Source: Cunninghamia lanceolata
Lineage: Eukaryota; Streptophyta; Pinopsida; Cupressales; Cupressaceae
Assembly: GCA_027924645.1 (NCBI GenBank)
Contig: BSBN01000888.1
Span: 13,833,001-13,897,000, forward strand
DNA: 64,000 bases
Direction: 5' to 3'
Positions 35,376 through 47,672 of this stretch are shown one piece after another. The position numbers were made by a program, and so were the translations under genes. The notes below the pieces were generated by a model. That model searched no databases. It was given only the letters and a program-made list of their open reading frames with translations, and was not told the DNA's origin. How positions within the stretch are numbered: the first letter of the stretch is position 1; each line of letters opens with the position of its first letter.

Positions 35376-36600
35376 GAAAAACAAGTTTAAACTAAGTAAA
35401 TACTCTCGGTAAGCCGGTGCCTTTATTTAAGGCATATCGATATGAGCCCACATAGGCTGAACTCACCGCCATGTCCGCTCCCGGTTCCCACAGTAGTAGA
35501 TCGCTAATATTTTACTTTGCCATGTCTAATAGTCTCCGGAAATTCTGGCTGTTTACTGCAAAATACATGTGAGATTGTCTAGTAATCTATTTGCTCCTGC
35601 ACTAGCTGTTGTCTTTTTATTTTAAAGCATATGATTTAATTACTTGCTGCCAGTTGCCAACACATGGCAGAAAGTCATTACACATCAGTACTGCCTGGAA
35701 TTGTTTTTTTGCCGACTTTTGCTTTGTATATTCAAAAGATTTATTATTTTAAGACGAGGATAAGTTGTCCTTAAAAGAGATGATATTGACTGGTTATTAG
35801 ACTGATTACGCTGAAAGATTCAGATTATTATAAATATTTAGATTCCGTAAACAAAAAATCATAAAATATTTAAATAAATAAATTCATATATTTGAAAAAA
35901 ATTCTTGTCCAATTTCTTTTTTGGTTCCATAGTTTTTGTGATTTTTTATTTTCAATTTCTTTTTTTTTTATTTTTAGTTTTTTATTTTTTCCAATTTCTT
36001 TTTTTATTAATTTTTATTTTTTAATTTTTTCCAATTTCTTTTTTTGTTTTTATTTTTTATTTTTTCCAATTTCTTTTTTTTTGCTTCAAGAGTTTTTGTG
36101 ATTTTCTTATTTTCAATTTCGTTTTGGTTTTTATTTCTTATTTTTTCCAATTTCTTTTATGTTTTTTTTATGGAAAAGAGATATCCTTCAGCGTACTTTA
36201 GATATATTTATTTAAATATAAATATATTAGTTGTAAGTCAGTCTTTATTTTAAATGGTTATTATTAACTGTAATCTTTAGATATTTAAAATTAATTACTA
36301 TTTATTTATTTTCTTTTATAATTGTATTTTTAACTAATATATTTAATTACTTATTGTGTTTATTTATATATTTATTCTCAAATGTTTTATTGGAGTCAAT
36401 TCTATGGACATTCTAATCGATCCGATACCTATGGATTTCACCATTAAAATTCTAAAATTTAAATTCAAAATTGATGGACACCTTCCCGTTTTGCTAGTTT
36501 TTATGAGTCAACTAAAACATGCTTCCCTAATTTTTGCTATGTCCTTATATGTATATGCATACAATTGCATTTGTTTTTGTTGGAAGCAATCATTCATATT
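35376..36600. other. Insert of unknown origin with T-rich low complexity
   Basis: This stretch separates G1 protease (34,644-35,375) from G1 gag (37,105-37,510). The part 35,400-35,540 is less AT-rich and has no recognised motif. 35,920-36,180 is a T-rich degenerate repeat of ttttttccaatttcttttt words, so its Phe-rich reading frames are compositional. At 36,597-36,620 the plus strand reads AAAGAGGGAGCATGTTAGG, which resembles a copia polypurine tract and LTR start on the plus strand, but no LTR body was confirmed. Confidence 0.4.
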
Positions 36601-37104
36601 TAAAGAGGGAGCATGTTAGGAACACTTCAACTGGAGCACTTAAAAGAGACTATGTCTAAATAATCATCTACATGTTGAAAGATTGTTGACCTTGATCATT
36701 TCCATGATAGTAAAGCCAATTCTATCAAGGGTTTTGACTTAAGAGAACATGACCCATGTGATTTGGTGATCTCCCCTATGTGTTTACAAACACTACCAAT
36801 TCTTGACAATAAGAGAAATGAAGGAAATTAAACAAATTATCAACAGAGAGTGTGCACTTTCAAAAAATAGATTTGTGGACCAAAAATTAGATTTGCACTT
36901 GTGGACTCAATCCAACATGTATGATATACTCATTTTTCTATGATTTGAATTACTTAGCTATTTTGGATTCATACTTTAGTTCTCTTGAACCTCTACTTGC
37001 AATATTTGTGAGACAAGCTCCAAGAGTGACTACTGTTGTAGATGCTTGTAAAGAGACATACTATTTGGATCAACACTTTAAGTCTTAGGTACTTGGTATA
37101 GGAT
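36601..37104 (-). other. Decayed continuation of G1 gag (no motif)
   Basis: Downstream of the recognisable gag block on the minus strand. Frames are broken by many stops and no zinc knuckle is visible. It is assigned to G1 by position only. Confidence 0.3.
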
Positions 37105-37510
37105 GTGCTTCTATTTATAATTATACGAATTGCATACCACCCCTTACTTTCCATAGTGAATGTTCCCCCAATTTCTTATATTACCCATCGACTCATGTTT
37201 AATACTAGTGAATTGCATGTGTGCTTCCCTATGCTGAATATTTTCTCTAAAACATTTCAAAAAGAGGTTTTCAAGTTCAATCCAGGAATGAATAGAGTCC
37301 GAAAAAAACGTGTGAAACTAGTCATGGTCCTTGTCATTAAGGGTAAATAAAAACAACTTACAAGATAAACCTTTGTGAACAATATCAATTACTAGCAAAG
37401 CATCCTTCAAAGCCCTAATGTGCTCTTTCCTAGTCCTTTTTAGCATTAGGAGAAAATCCTAGGAGCAACTTGTGAGCCTTATTGGGATTATTATGGACAT
37501 CCATGGGAAT
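37105..37510 (-). pseudogene. G1 gag fragment
   Basis: The minus strand reads TRKEHIRALKDALLVIDIVH, GLSCKLFLFTLNDKDHD, IHSWIELENLFLKCFREN and MQFTSIKHESMGNI. This is the Ty3 Retrotrans_gag core (EEHIxAFxDxxxxxD...C+LFxxTLxxxAxxW...SIxxWxxLxxxFLxRF). A candidate start MSRLKSND lies near 37,545 in another frame. It is in the right place and strand to be the gag of G1, 10 kb from RT because G3 and other sequence are inserted. Confidence 0.75.
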
Positions 37511-37872
37511 ATTAATATCATTACTTTTTAGCCTAGACATTGTCACAAATAGTAAAAGAACCTTGGAAAGCTAGAAATAACACACCAAAACGCGGGTCTA
37601 AAACACAAGAATAAACACATGCATATACAAATATATGTATGTGTAAATATCATAATAACAAAACATATATTAGCATATCTCATTGCCTATACAATTTTGA
37701 GAATATAACCCCTCCCATATGATAACGATACGCAAACCTAGCAGAAATAATGGAGGATGGAAGGTGGTCTGCGTGTGGAGGACGAAAGGCGGATCGAAGT
37801 AGCGTTTCAGACAGTTGTTCTGCGAATGGTTGTGCAGATACTGACGGTGGTTCTGAAGTATAGTCTAGGCTG

Positions 37873-38870
37873 GTGCTAAGAAACTCGGATAAACCACCTA
37901 ACCCTAGGGGCCAATCACTGGTGGGCCATCTTGGGATGATTGCAGAGGAGAAATCCAAGAAGGCTGACATCTTTTTGGAAGATGGTCAATCTTCAGAGAT
38001 TGAGAGGGTGTTGGATTCTAAAAAGAATTTTCTAATGTATTGGGAAACTCATTAAATAAAGGCTTCGTGCCTAAGTCTTAGGCATCGCTCCTCTTTGCTA
38101 ATTCCAAAGGAAAATGTGCGTCATCTCTAGTGAAGGCTATCTCTGACCCAGATTCAAGTGACCTATCCATTAGCGTTCTAGACAATATTGTTAAGAACGG
38201 CATATCTAAAATGAAATGACCTTGATAGTAAATTTTTAGGCCCAAGACCTAATATTGAAGATGTTAAGGTTTGGGCAGCTAGAAGATGGAGATTGAAAGG
38301 TCAAGTTGATATAGTAGCCTTGCCTAAAGGTTTCTTCTCACCCTCCTTTGTTTGCTTGGAAGACACGATTAATATCTGAGTGAGAGGATCCTAGACTATC
38401 GGTAAGTCAACTTTGGCTTTGAATAAATGGGACACTAGATTTGATGTTGCTAAGTCCTCAATCAATATGACCCCTATTTGGATTCATTTACCTGGTCTAC
38501 CACTTGAATTTTGGGATGAGGAGGTTTTTAGAGGTATAGCTAGTGCTTTTCAACAGCTACTTACCACAGATTCAATGACAATTATGAGACGAAGAATGGT
38601 TTATGCTAGGATGTGTGTTTGTGTGGAATAGTCCACTAATCTCCCTTCATTGATTTCCATGAAATCAATCCTAGGGGATTGGAAATAGGTAGTGGAGTTT
38701 AAAACCATTCCTTTTGCCTATTTTAAATATAAGAAATGAGGGCATTGGGCCAAACAATGCCCTTCTGAAAAGATGAAAGTGCAGCATAAGATTTGGAAAG
38801 AGAAATAGATAATAAGAGAGGTTGAGGGGGGTCTAGAAAGGATGGACTTTTTGAGAATACCACTTAGAAT
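37873..38870 (+). pseudogene. LINE ORF1 (DUF4283-type plus zinc knuckle)
   Basis: Start MLRNSDKPPNPRGQSLVGHL. The core reads DVKVWAARRWRLKGQVDI, TLALNKWDTRFDV and TPIWIHLPGLPLEFWDEEVF, the typical plant LINE ORF1 pattern (PxWVRLPGLPLEFW). The zinc knuckle at about 38,715-38,760 reads YFKYKK-stop-GHWAKQCP: both leading Cys are Tyr and a Trp codon is TGA, all consistent with G-to-A changes. ORF1 proteins bind the element RNA; this one cannot. Confidence 0.8.
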
Positions 38871-39426
38871 ATGAAACTGGTGGATGAAAGTGAAATAGCA
38901 CCTATCCTCACTACACTTGTTCAGGAGGAAGGGAATGAAGAGATTAAGAGTTTGAAGGTTAAAATCCAAGATAACACTGTGGGAGAGATGATATTAGAGG
39001 AGAATCAAATCAAGGCAGTACATTATTGTGATATAGTGGTTAATACTCTTGACGAATACATTTTTAAGACTGATCTGGACAAAAGTGAACCCTCTGGTTA
39101 GGAGGAGTTTAGCAACTCAAAAAGCCCTAATAGACAAAAGGGAGAGATCCAAAGTAGGGAATGTAACAATAAGTTAGAGCTAAGTAAAGGGGAAAGACTG
39201 GTCAAGGCCAAGGGTAAGAGGAATGACAAACTATCTACCCCCTAGGAGGGAGTATTAGGATAAGCACTAGACATAGGAAGCTTGTGGACTGTAGCTGAGA
39301 CCCTAAGACTCTAGGGCATGCTACTAATAAGAATGTGAGAGAACGTGAGGTTCAGAGAGATATTACAAATGGATTGTAGAAGACTCTTACAGAGATGTGC
39401 CCTAAAAGTACACCCAACTCCATGAA

Positions 39427-40100
39427 ATGAAAATTATATCATGGAATGTAAGGGGGTTAAACAATGCCCACAAACAAGACCTCGTAGATAACCTGGTAAG
39501 AGAACATAAACCTGATATTTTACTGATCCAAAAGACTCAAATTGCATCTAATAAGTTCAATATTCTCAAAAACAAAATTTTCAAGGATAGTGGTTTTCAT
39601 GGTGTGAATGCTCTATGGGAAGACAAGAATCATGTTGCAACCAAGTTTGTGCATTTGAAAGATAACACTACATGGATAGTTTCCCATATCTATGGTCCAA
39701 ATGTGCAGAATGCTAGAAGAAGACTATGGAACAATCTCCAAACTTTCAAAGCTATCCATTATGATGCCAAGTGGTTAGTTATGCGGGATTTTAATACTCC
39801 CATGAAAGCTGATGAAAAGATGGGTGGTTCCCAAATCTAGGGGTATAGTAGGAATGATCTTATGGACTTTGTCAATGATCAAGCCCTGTTAGATTTAGAC
39901 CTACATGGAGTTAAGTTTACTTGGACTAATAGATGATCTGGTGCTGCTCTCATTAAGGCGAGACTTGATCATGCCTTAATTTCTTCTTGTTGGTTATCTT
40001 CTTATTTTTGTTTTTTAACTTTTCTTTTTAGACTTGGATCCAATCACTATCCCATAATTCTTTATACTGATAAACTAGGGAAAAAGAAGAGCTTCCCATC
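39427..40100 (+). pseudogene. LINE endonuclease (EEP family)
   Basis: Start MKIISWNVRGLNNAHKQDLV, with the N-terminal Asn of SWNVRG. Then HKPDILLIQKTQ (Glu of the usual QET is Lys), VSHIYGPN and WLVMRDFNTPMKADEK (GDFN changed to RDFN). A stop at 39,838 is followed in frame by DLDLHGVKFTWTN and RLDHALISSCW, with SDHYP-like SNHYP near 40,045. This is the target-nicking domain of L1 elements. Two catalytic positions are changed. Confidence 0.85.
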
Positions 40101-41075
40101 CAAATATGAAAAGATGTGGACTTTGCATCCTGATTTAGCATGCAAAATTTCTCAGTGGTGGAATGTTAAAGTCAATGGGACTGCCATGTTTATAGTTGCC
40201 AAAAAGTTGTCCAATGTTAAGACTAATATTCAGGGATGGAATAATAAATCTTTTAGAAACATTTTCAAGAATAAGGATAAAATCAAGAACCAAATAGAAA
40301 TAGTGCAGAATAGACTAATTACATCCAAATTCAAGAGTAAGCTAATATTAGGGAAGTTGCTATAGGTTTCTACAAACATCTCTTGTCTATTGATGGTACC
40401 TTGGAGGAAAATAACTTGTTCGATGTTATGCCTAAAATTTTGGGTGACACGGACAATTTTCAACTTTCTAAAATTCTCTCAAATGAAGAAGGAATGTCTT
40501 CACCCTTTAATGTAACATATCTCTATGGTCAGATGGCTTTCCCCACTTCTTCTTCTAGATATAGTGGGATGTGATTGCAAAGGATGTGATAGTGTCTAGC
40601 AAAGGGTTTTTAGTTAGTATAAAAATACTTAACAAGCCGAACTCAACATTCTTGGTTCTTATTCCTAAAAAGCAGGGGGTTGATTCTTTTGCTGAGTTCA
40701 AACCAATCAACCTTTGCAACTCTTTATAAAATTTTCTTGAAAGTGTAAGCCTATAGAATTCAGAGGATCCTTCCCAAGTTGATTTCCCCTCAACAAAGTG
40801 GGTTTGTTCCTAAGAGACAAATCCTTGACTCTATCATAGCAGTCCATGAAAATATTCACTCTTTGACCATGAACAAAATAGAGGGTTTTCTCCTTAAGTT
40901 GGATCTTTTGAAGGCTTATGACAGGGTTAGATGGGCTTTTTTGAGAATTTATTTATCCAAGTTCAATTTCTCTAATAGAATCCTTGATTTGATATCCTAA
41001 ATGATTTCTACTCTGATGTTCTCTGTGCTGGTGAATGGATCCCCTTCAGGTTTCTTCAAAAGTTCTAGGGGATGA
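40101..41075 (+). pseudogene. LINE reverse transcriptase, N-terminal part
   Basis: The linker 40,114-40,365 reads ACKISQWWNVKVNGTAMF and NVKTNIQGWNNKSF. RT words: FLVLIPKKQGVDSFAEFKPI, then LISPQQSGFVPKRQILDSI, ENIHSL, LLKLDLLKAYDRVRWAFL and NGSPSGFFKSSRG. The palm with YADD, thumb and 3' UTR are absent. Frame changes lie near 40,365 and 40,770. Confidence 0.85.
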
Positions 41076-42164
41076 ATGCCTAAGCTCAAGAATGCCGATA
41101 TTGTCCTTTTTTTAATCATAAAAGAAGCCAAAAAATGTAAAATAGTTCATAAGACACACTAGGTTAATGGTCACTAAAATAGATGTAGAGATATAAGGTG
41201 GAGATTACAAAGTAGGTAATTTTTTACCTTACAAGTTCATGTCTTTATGGAGAATCATGATATAGGATATGGAAATCCACAACAACCTTTGTTGTATTCT
41301 TCTTCAGAATAAGGGAACTACTCAACATCACATAGAGAAAATCATAAAGCTCTTCAAGGTGGCCCTCTAGGATTTTGTTCATTATTATTTGTTATATTCA
41401 AATGTCATACCCACCTCCAATATTTCAATTTCTCATTTAAAGAGGATATTATGTTTTATTTCATAATTGGTCCATAATTTGAATAGCATGTACACAATAT
41501 AACATCAATAAATATTTTCCACCACAAGTAAGAATGTAAGTTTTAAATATATTGGGTTACTTCTAGAGCAATATATTTATAGGTAAATTTAGCCTACATG
41601 GTTACGCTAGTTAACATACTATTTTCTCTTACTAAAGTACAATTATGATCAAATGAATGTGTTATGTTCAACTTGGGGGTGACAATGTGCATTAGAATTG
41701 AAAAAAAATGTACATCCAATGAAATGCATATACTTTAAGTGAAAAATGATGTAAATGACCAGAAGAACATAAACATACTAATATATTAATGCACTTGATT
41801 TCATATATTAATTATTGGTCAAGATTTCAAATAAATAGTACAATAATTGGTTGTTACTATGTGAGTAGTTTTATCTAGGATTAATCACACCTAGTTTTTT
41901 CTTGTTTTGTTATGAGTTTTTCAATATTATCGCTTTGTTAAATATTATAAGTAATTTGTGTCTAGTTGTACTCAATCTTTACCAATTTTTCATTATTGGT
42001 ATTAGTTTGCCATAGGTTTTCCTTATTCGTACAAAACTTTGTTTTTATGGGGATAATCACATAAGGGCATTAGTTGGCCATTATTAATAATAGCTAAACT
42101 TTCTCTAGTATAAAATTTCTTTGATTTGTGGCTAAATCACATGTAATTAATTTTATTGAACATT
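41076..42164. other. AT-rich spacer without recognised genes
   Basis: No coding or RNA feature seen between the cut LINE and duplication copy B. A purine-rich stretch near 41,100-41,230 and loose ttattg words near 41,900-42,010 are not distinctive. Confidence 0.4.
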
Positions 42165-42570
42165 ATAAACAAATTGATTGACAACTAATATCCCTAATTT
42201 TCTTTAATTGATTTGGGATAGTTATATTTCAAGGTTCCAATTAAAACTTATTTCACCCATTTGCACACTTGGTTGAACCTATAGAGTAACTTGATCCACA
42301 ATGTGTGTTATTTAGGCTATCTACACCTTAAATTCTAGTTAGAGCATATTATACCCAATTGAACACTTAACTAAGCCAATCTTATAACTAGATCAATCAT
42401 GTGTGTAATTGAGACTATTTGTGCCATATGATTTGAATTAAATCTTATTGTATCAAATTTCCTATTTGATTGAACAAATCTAATAATTAGATTGATCATG
42501 TGTGTGATTATAGCTGATTAAATGCCATATAAAAAATTAAAGAAAATCATGTACAATAAATCTTTATTTT

Positions 42571-42758
42571 GATTTAGGATTTAGATAGTTGGATATATAG
42601 GTGTAGGGGATAGAAGTTTTAGAATTTCTAGGAAGAAATGGTGTCCTTTTTTGACACTTTGTTTGTTAATACAAAGGTTTGTAATGGTGTTTTGTATGAA
42701 CATTCATATTAATACAAAAGGGAACTGCCTCAAGGTAATAGTTTACCTAGCAAAAAAG
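42571..42758 (+). mobile_element. Short retroposon (LINE 3'-end like) with target duplication
   Basis: 188 bp ending tttacctagcaaaaaag, a plant LINE-like tail. The flanks aaatctttatttt (42,558-42,570) and aaatcttaatttt (42,759-42,771) form a 13-bp target duplication with one mismatch. Copy A lacks the block at the matching place (near 14,165). The insertion therefore came after the segmental duplication. Confidence 0.75.
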
Positions 42759-42782
42759 AAATCTTAATTTTAATTCAATAAT

Positions 42783-42897
42783 TAAATTTAATGTAAGAAT
42801 ATAACATCAAGTACATATATATTAAAGGCAAGTACTATTTTAAATTTAATGTAAGAATATAACATCAAGTACATATATATTAAGGACAAGTACTATT
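42783..42897. repeat. 58-bp tandem duplication in copy B
   Basis: The unit beginning taaatttaatgtaagaatat is repeated at an offset of 58 bp (42,783 and 42,841), with only a few differences. Copy A has one version near 14,185-14,230. Confidence 0.85.
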
Positions 42898-43700
42898 TTA
42901 TGGAAGTTCAGGATGTTAAAAGCTTATTGATCTTAGTGTGTGTATATGTTCTTTTAGTAACAAAATAGTCACATTAACACTTTTCTTATTAAGTAAAAAT
43001 ATATTTTGTTCCCTTAGTGGCAGCATCACTCATACATATTTTTACTACATAAAATTTTAATTGAGCCTATTTTATTGGAGAAGAGTCCACACTAATTTTA
43101 AATCATTTAGGGATTTTGTCTACTTTCACACTAAAATTGGTCAATCAAATATACTTCTAATTTAATTGTTATTCAATCGTTTAATTGAATGAATTTTATC
43201 TCTTTTAAATTAAGTTTGATTAATGTTATTATGGTTTTGGTTTTCATTTTAAATATAAGAAGAAAGTCTCACACACAAACCCAAAAAAAAAGAAGGGGCT
43301 ACAAAAGCAAAACAATGAATTCAAAGTTTGTTATCATTGTTGTAATGACAAAACCGATTGGCATTTTAGAATTTCAATAAAATTACTTTAAAAACATTTA
43401 ACAAACCATAAGAAAAGTCCGATTGATAATTAAAACAAATATACAATAATGAAAACGGGATGATTTTTTATTGAGGCTGGCAAGGGATACAATAACAATG
43501 TTTCACTCAATGTAGAGACAACATGATTCACACCAGCCAAATCCTTCAAGGATACAAATATAATCTAGAAGTTCAACAAATAAATTTAGGACGCAATCGA
43601 AAACCTTTTCGACACCTTCTATACCTTAAAGGCTCCTACACAAGCTAGCTAATTAAACAACTTAACAAGTACAGTCTATTGTGCATAAATTACATGCAAT

Positions 43701-44496
<796 letters not shown>

Positions 44497-44565
44497 TCAC
44501 AGACAGAAAACAGGGTTCAGACAAGAGTAATGTTTACTTGGTCTTAATCTTTTGGCCTGGGAGTG

Positions 44566-44578
44566 TAAATATATATAA
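44566..44578 (-). promoter_or_regulatory. TATA box of GSTU pseudogene B
   Basis: The minus strand reads TTATATATATTTA about 80 bp upstream of the ATG at 44,490, matching the position in copy A. The block between TATA and ATG (CCAGGCCAAAAG and neighbours) is conserved between copies. Confidence 0.6.
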
Positions 44579-46015
44579 CAATTTCGGCAACGTTGAGCGT
44601 CATCAATGCTGCTCTCGAGTCTCTACTGGAGGTAGGCCCCGGCATAAAATGATCCAGCTACACTACTTCGCATGATGCTGACGTCGACCCTTGCGTCACG
44701 GCATGCATGTCAAGGAAAATTATTTGACCACGCCATTAATTGAGCCATATATTCAGTGCGAAGGGTGCGGGCCACGAAAATCCACATACCCTAGTCCTAT
44801 TACGATTTAGTTTGTGCCAAATAACACTGAATATCCCCTCAGGTTAAGATGATTTCAACCTATGGAAATTGCATGCGTACTTCAACTGTTATACGATGCA
44901 ATTACATATTGTTAACAACTGAATTATCCATGTGAGTATCGTAAGTTGAAACTATTCCAAATTTTCATCAAGTAACAATTTTACTTTATGCTTTTATCTA
45001 CGTTATGTTGAAGCTATATATTGGTAGTAGTGAATTTATATAGTACTTACATATATTTGTTGTGGTGTGGATTTCTTTTGTTGGTGATTTGAATATTGTG
45101 AAGGAAAATTATTGTTTCTTAAATGGTAATTTAGGTTAATCTAATTAAATGTATATAAATAAGCACAAAATAGTTTAGGTAAATAAATGATTGATTTATT
45201 ATTAATCTGTTGAAAAGTGTAGAAGTTATTTAGAAAATAACAATCACTAGAATATGATGATTTATGCTTATAATTGAAGAATTATTCCAAATATGTTATG
45301 ATGTTGAATTCTCTCTGCTTTAGAAGTAACAAATAGTTGTGACGATCAAAAGTACGGATTAGAATCAAATATTCTTCTCTACTCTAATCTAGGTGAACTT
45401 CATCAATCATGTACAGATCTATGACTTCAAAATATAGATGCATTGATAAACTTGACCTTTGATGTGTTATGGCTTCTATCTTTTATGGAATCAAATCTAG
45501 AGGATAGTTTGGTTTCTCTATGGAATCTATAGATTAGAATTATTGATTAATACTTTTGCTAGGTTATTGTGCAACCAAGTCATGAGGGCACTTCCCATTA
45601 ATCAGCGCCTTCATAGAAAACAAGATTTAGGACAACATGCAGCCCTAGACAATGATTTTTTTAGTGACGAACCTTCACCAATTGGCGAATAATTCAAATC
45701 TAAAAAATTAAATTTGGGGTATATATTGCAACCAATGAGGGGCTAAAGTGCCTAATTTTTACAGATATTTAATTTTTTCTTGATTAATCGCCTGAGAATT
45801 ATTTCTTAAACCAATAAATTAAATTGTTTTGCCAAGTAAATTATGCATTTAGAGTTGATTCACCAATAGTTTATAATATCATTATATATCTTAATTAAAT
45901 TCACCATTAATATTATATTGTTGTTATTACTTTTGGGGTAATATCTTCATTATTAATAAATTATTCTATACTTTTAGAGCTAATTTCACTTTGAATATGC
46001 CTTTGATTCATTACT

Positions 46016-46291
46016 ATTGATTATCATTTTGATGAGATAGATATGGTTGAATTCTGCAACCCTCTTAACATGTGCCTTTTAAAAAGCTTGCTCAGGCCTG
46101 ATATTTGTTACTGGCCACATGATGAGATTATAAAAGGCTTGCTCAAGCTTGAAATTTGTTTCAGGCCACACGATTAGATTATAATCGTGTGGCCCAAAAC
46201 AAATTTTAGGCCCGAGCAAGCCTTTTAAAAGGTACATGTTAAGAGGGTTGCAAAATTCAACCACATAAGTCTAATCAAAATGATAATCAAT
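46016..46291. mobile_element. Fold-back (MITE-like) element with 18-bp perfect terminal inverted repeats
   Basis: The ends are attgattatcattttgat (46,016-46,033) and its exact reverse complement (46,274-46,291). Most of the element pairs with itself, and the left arm carries a second copy of a 60-bp segment (gcttgctcaag...ggccacacgatta). The core palindrome is around 46,185. There is no coding capacity. It is nested in the copy-B insertion. Confidence 0.8.
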
Positions 46292-46369
46292 GGCGAGAAT
46301 TCACTTTTATTTTAGTCTTGTTTTCGATGTGAAATATTTAAAAAATACTTAATTCATGTGTGCTTCAAT

Positions 46370-46585
46370 GCATTTTGGATAGTTAATTTGTGCTTGGTGG
46401 CGAGGGGCTCTACCCCTTGACCTCACCTGTATCGCGATAGGAGTGTGCCAGGGCTGCTGTCCCCAGACCCTGCAAGGGGGCAATGTCCCCTTGGACCCTG
46501 CAAGGGGGCATTTCCCCCTTGGCTCCCACAAGGGGTGGTATGCCTTGACCTTATCGGTGGCTATCGCCCACGGGCCCTCGCTTCA
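46370..46585. repeat. GC-rich block with tandem short hairpins
   Basis: In AT-rich surroundings, this block contains CAAGGGG/CCCCTTG arms at 46,473-46,493 and a perfect 8-bp stem CAAGGGGG-cattt-CCCCCTTG at 46,501-46,521, joined by repeats of ggaccctg. Such G/C-rich hairpin repeats are common inside plant transposons. No frame is supported. Confidence 0.6.
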
Positions 46586-47672
46586 AAATTTAAGAAAAAA
46601 TATATATGGGGGATTGCATTGACCAAATACACATTTTTTTTAAAGGAACGATTCACCATTATAATTAATTTATTTAGTAATTATTTGCTAAGATTCACCA
46701 TTGGTTTTATTTTTTTTGTGGTTTTTACTAGGATTCACCACAATTTTATAATCTTTTTTAATAATGTGCATAGATTAGCTAGAAAAATTAATAGCTTTTC
46801 AAAAAGGAAAGATTTGGTAGGATTTTATAGGTTTTTTTAGGGGGGTTCCCTAAAGTTATCACTAGCCCTAGAATGTAGATTCTTTACTTCTTTTAACTAC
46901 CAATATCAAATGTGTCACTATTGATTGTTCTTCTAGAATGAGAACTTTATTTGAATATGAGAGATTGATTAGAATGCACGCAAATGATTTTCTTAAAATG
47001 GTAGAAATTAACATCAAACTATGAAAAACTTATTTAGTCAGCCTTGTTAAGGAAAAGTGAAGTGCTAGAGAATTAACTAATTTTATTTTTTTTTAATTTT
47101 AATTTTGGTAGGTTAGCTTCATGCTCTGAAGATTGACCCAATTATCAACTCTCAAATATGTAACCTCACAATCTTAGAGAAGAAAATCAAGACCTAGACT
47201 TTAGGACTATGTTGGTCTAGAATAATAAGGCAAATCCTTCATTAAGCTATGGCAATTAGTGGCCAATTTATAGGAGTAAGCAACTCCTCTACACTTTTGG
47301 CTCTACAAGGCCAAGGAGGGTGTTCTTAGAGGTCTACAACATGACAATTAGAGATAAATCTTGACACATTAATATTTCAACAAACCATACCATTTATATA
47401 CTAATACTCAAAAGATTTATCGCTAATTATTTAGTACACTAACTTTTAATACTAAACAAGACCAAACTACCTTTTATAAGTAGATAAAAACATGTAATAC
47501 ATGCAATCAAAGATAGGAAACTGATTTGTTTCCCCTAAAATGAATCTCCTGAACATCACTTTATGTACAACGTGGGATCCAGACAAGTATAACCCTCTAA
47601 AGGTTTATAAGTTATTAACTCTCAAAATATTTAGTATAAATTTGTTATACTTGAAGTTATACCTGTGGGTAG

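Larger units (their letters stand above)
37690..41075 (+). mobile_element. L1-type LINE, plus strand, 3' end missing
   Basis: Order: 5' GC-richer leader (37,740-37,870), ORF1 with a DUF4283-type domain and a CCHC remnant, apurinic endonuclease (39,427-40,100), RT (40,590-41,075). It stops inside the RT right after FFKSSRG, just before the conserved LRQGDPLSP. No poly(A) tail or 3' UTR follows. Stops and frameshifts are common, so it is an old, dead copy that replaced or interrupted sequence upstream of G1 gag. Confidence 0.85.
45310..46910. mobile_element. Copy-B-specific insertion of about 1.6 kb, unclassified
   Basis: Alignment of A and B breaks near 16,735/45,300 and resumes near 16,747/46,925. 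The inserted DNA has repeated gattcaccat words, a perfect fold-back (46,016-46,291) and a GC-rich patch (46,370-46,585). The possible edge words caaatatgttat / caaatgtgtcac may be a diverged target duplication. No transposase was seen, so it may be non-autonomous. Confidence 0.5.

Noticed and set aside
35892..36253. Plus-strand frames rich in Phe that look like membrane segments
   Set aside because: They are translations of a T-rich repeat, so the hydrophobicity is compositional.
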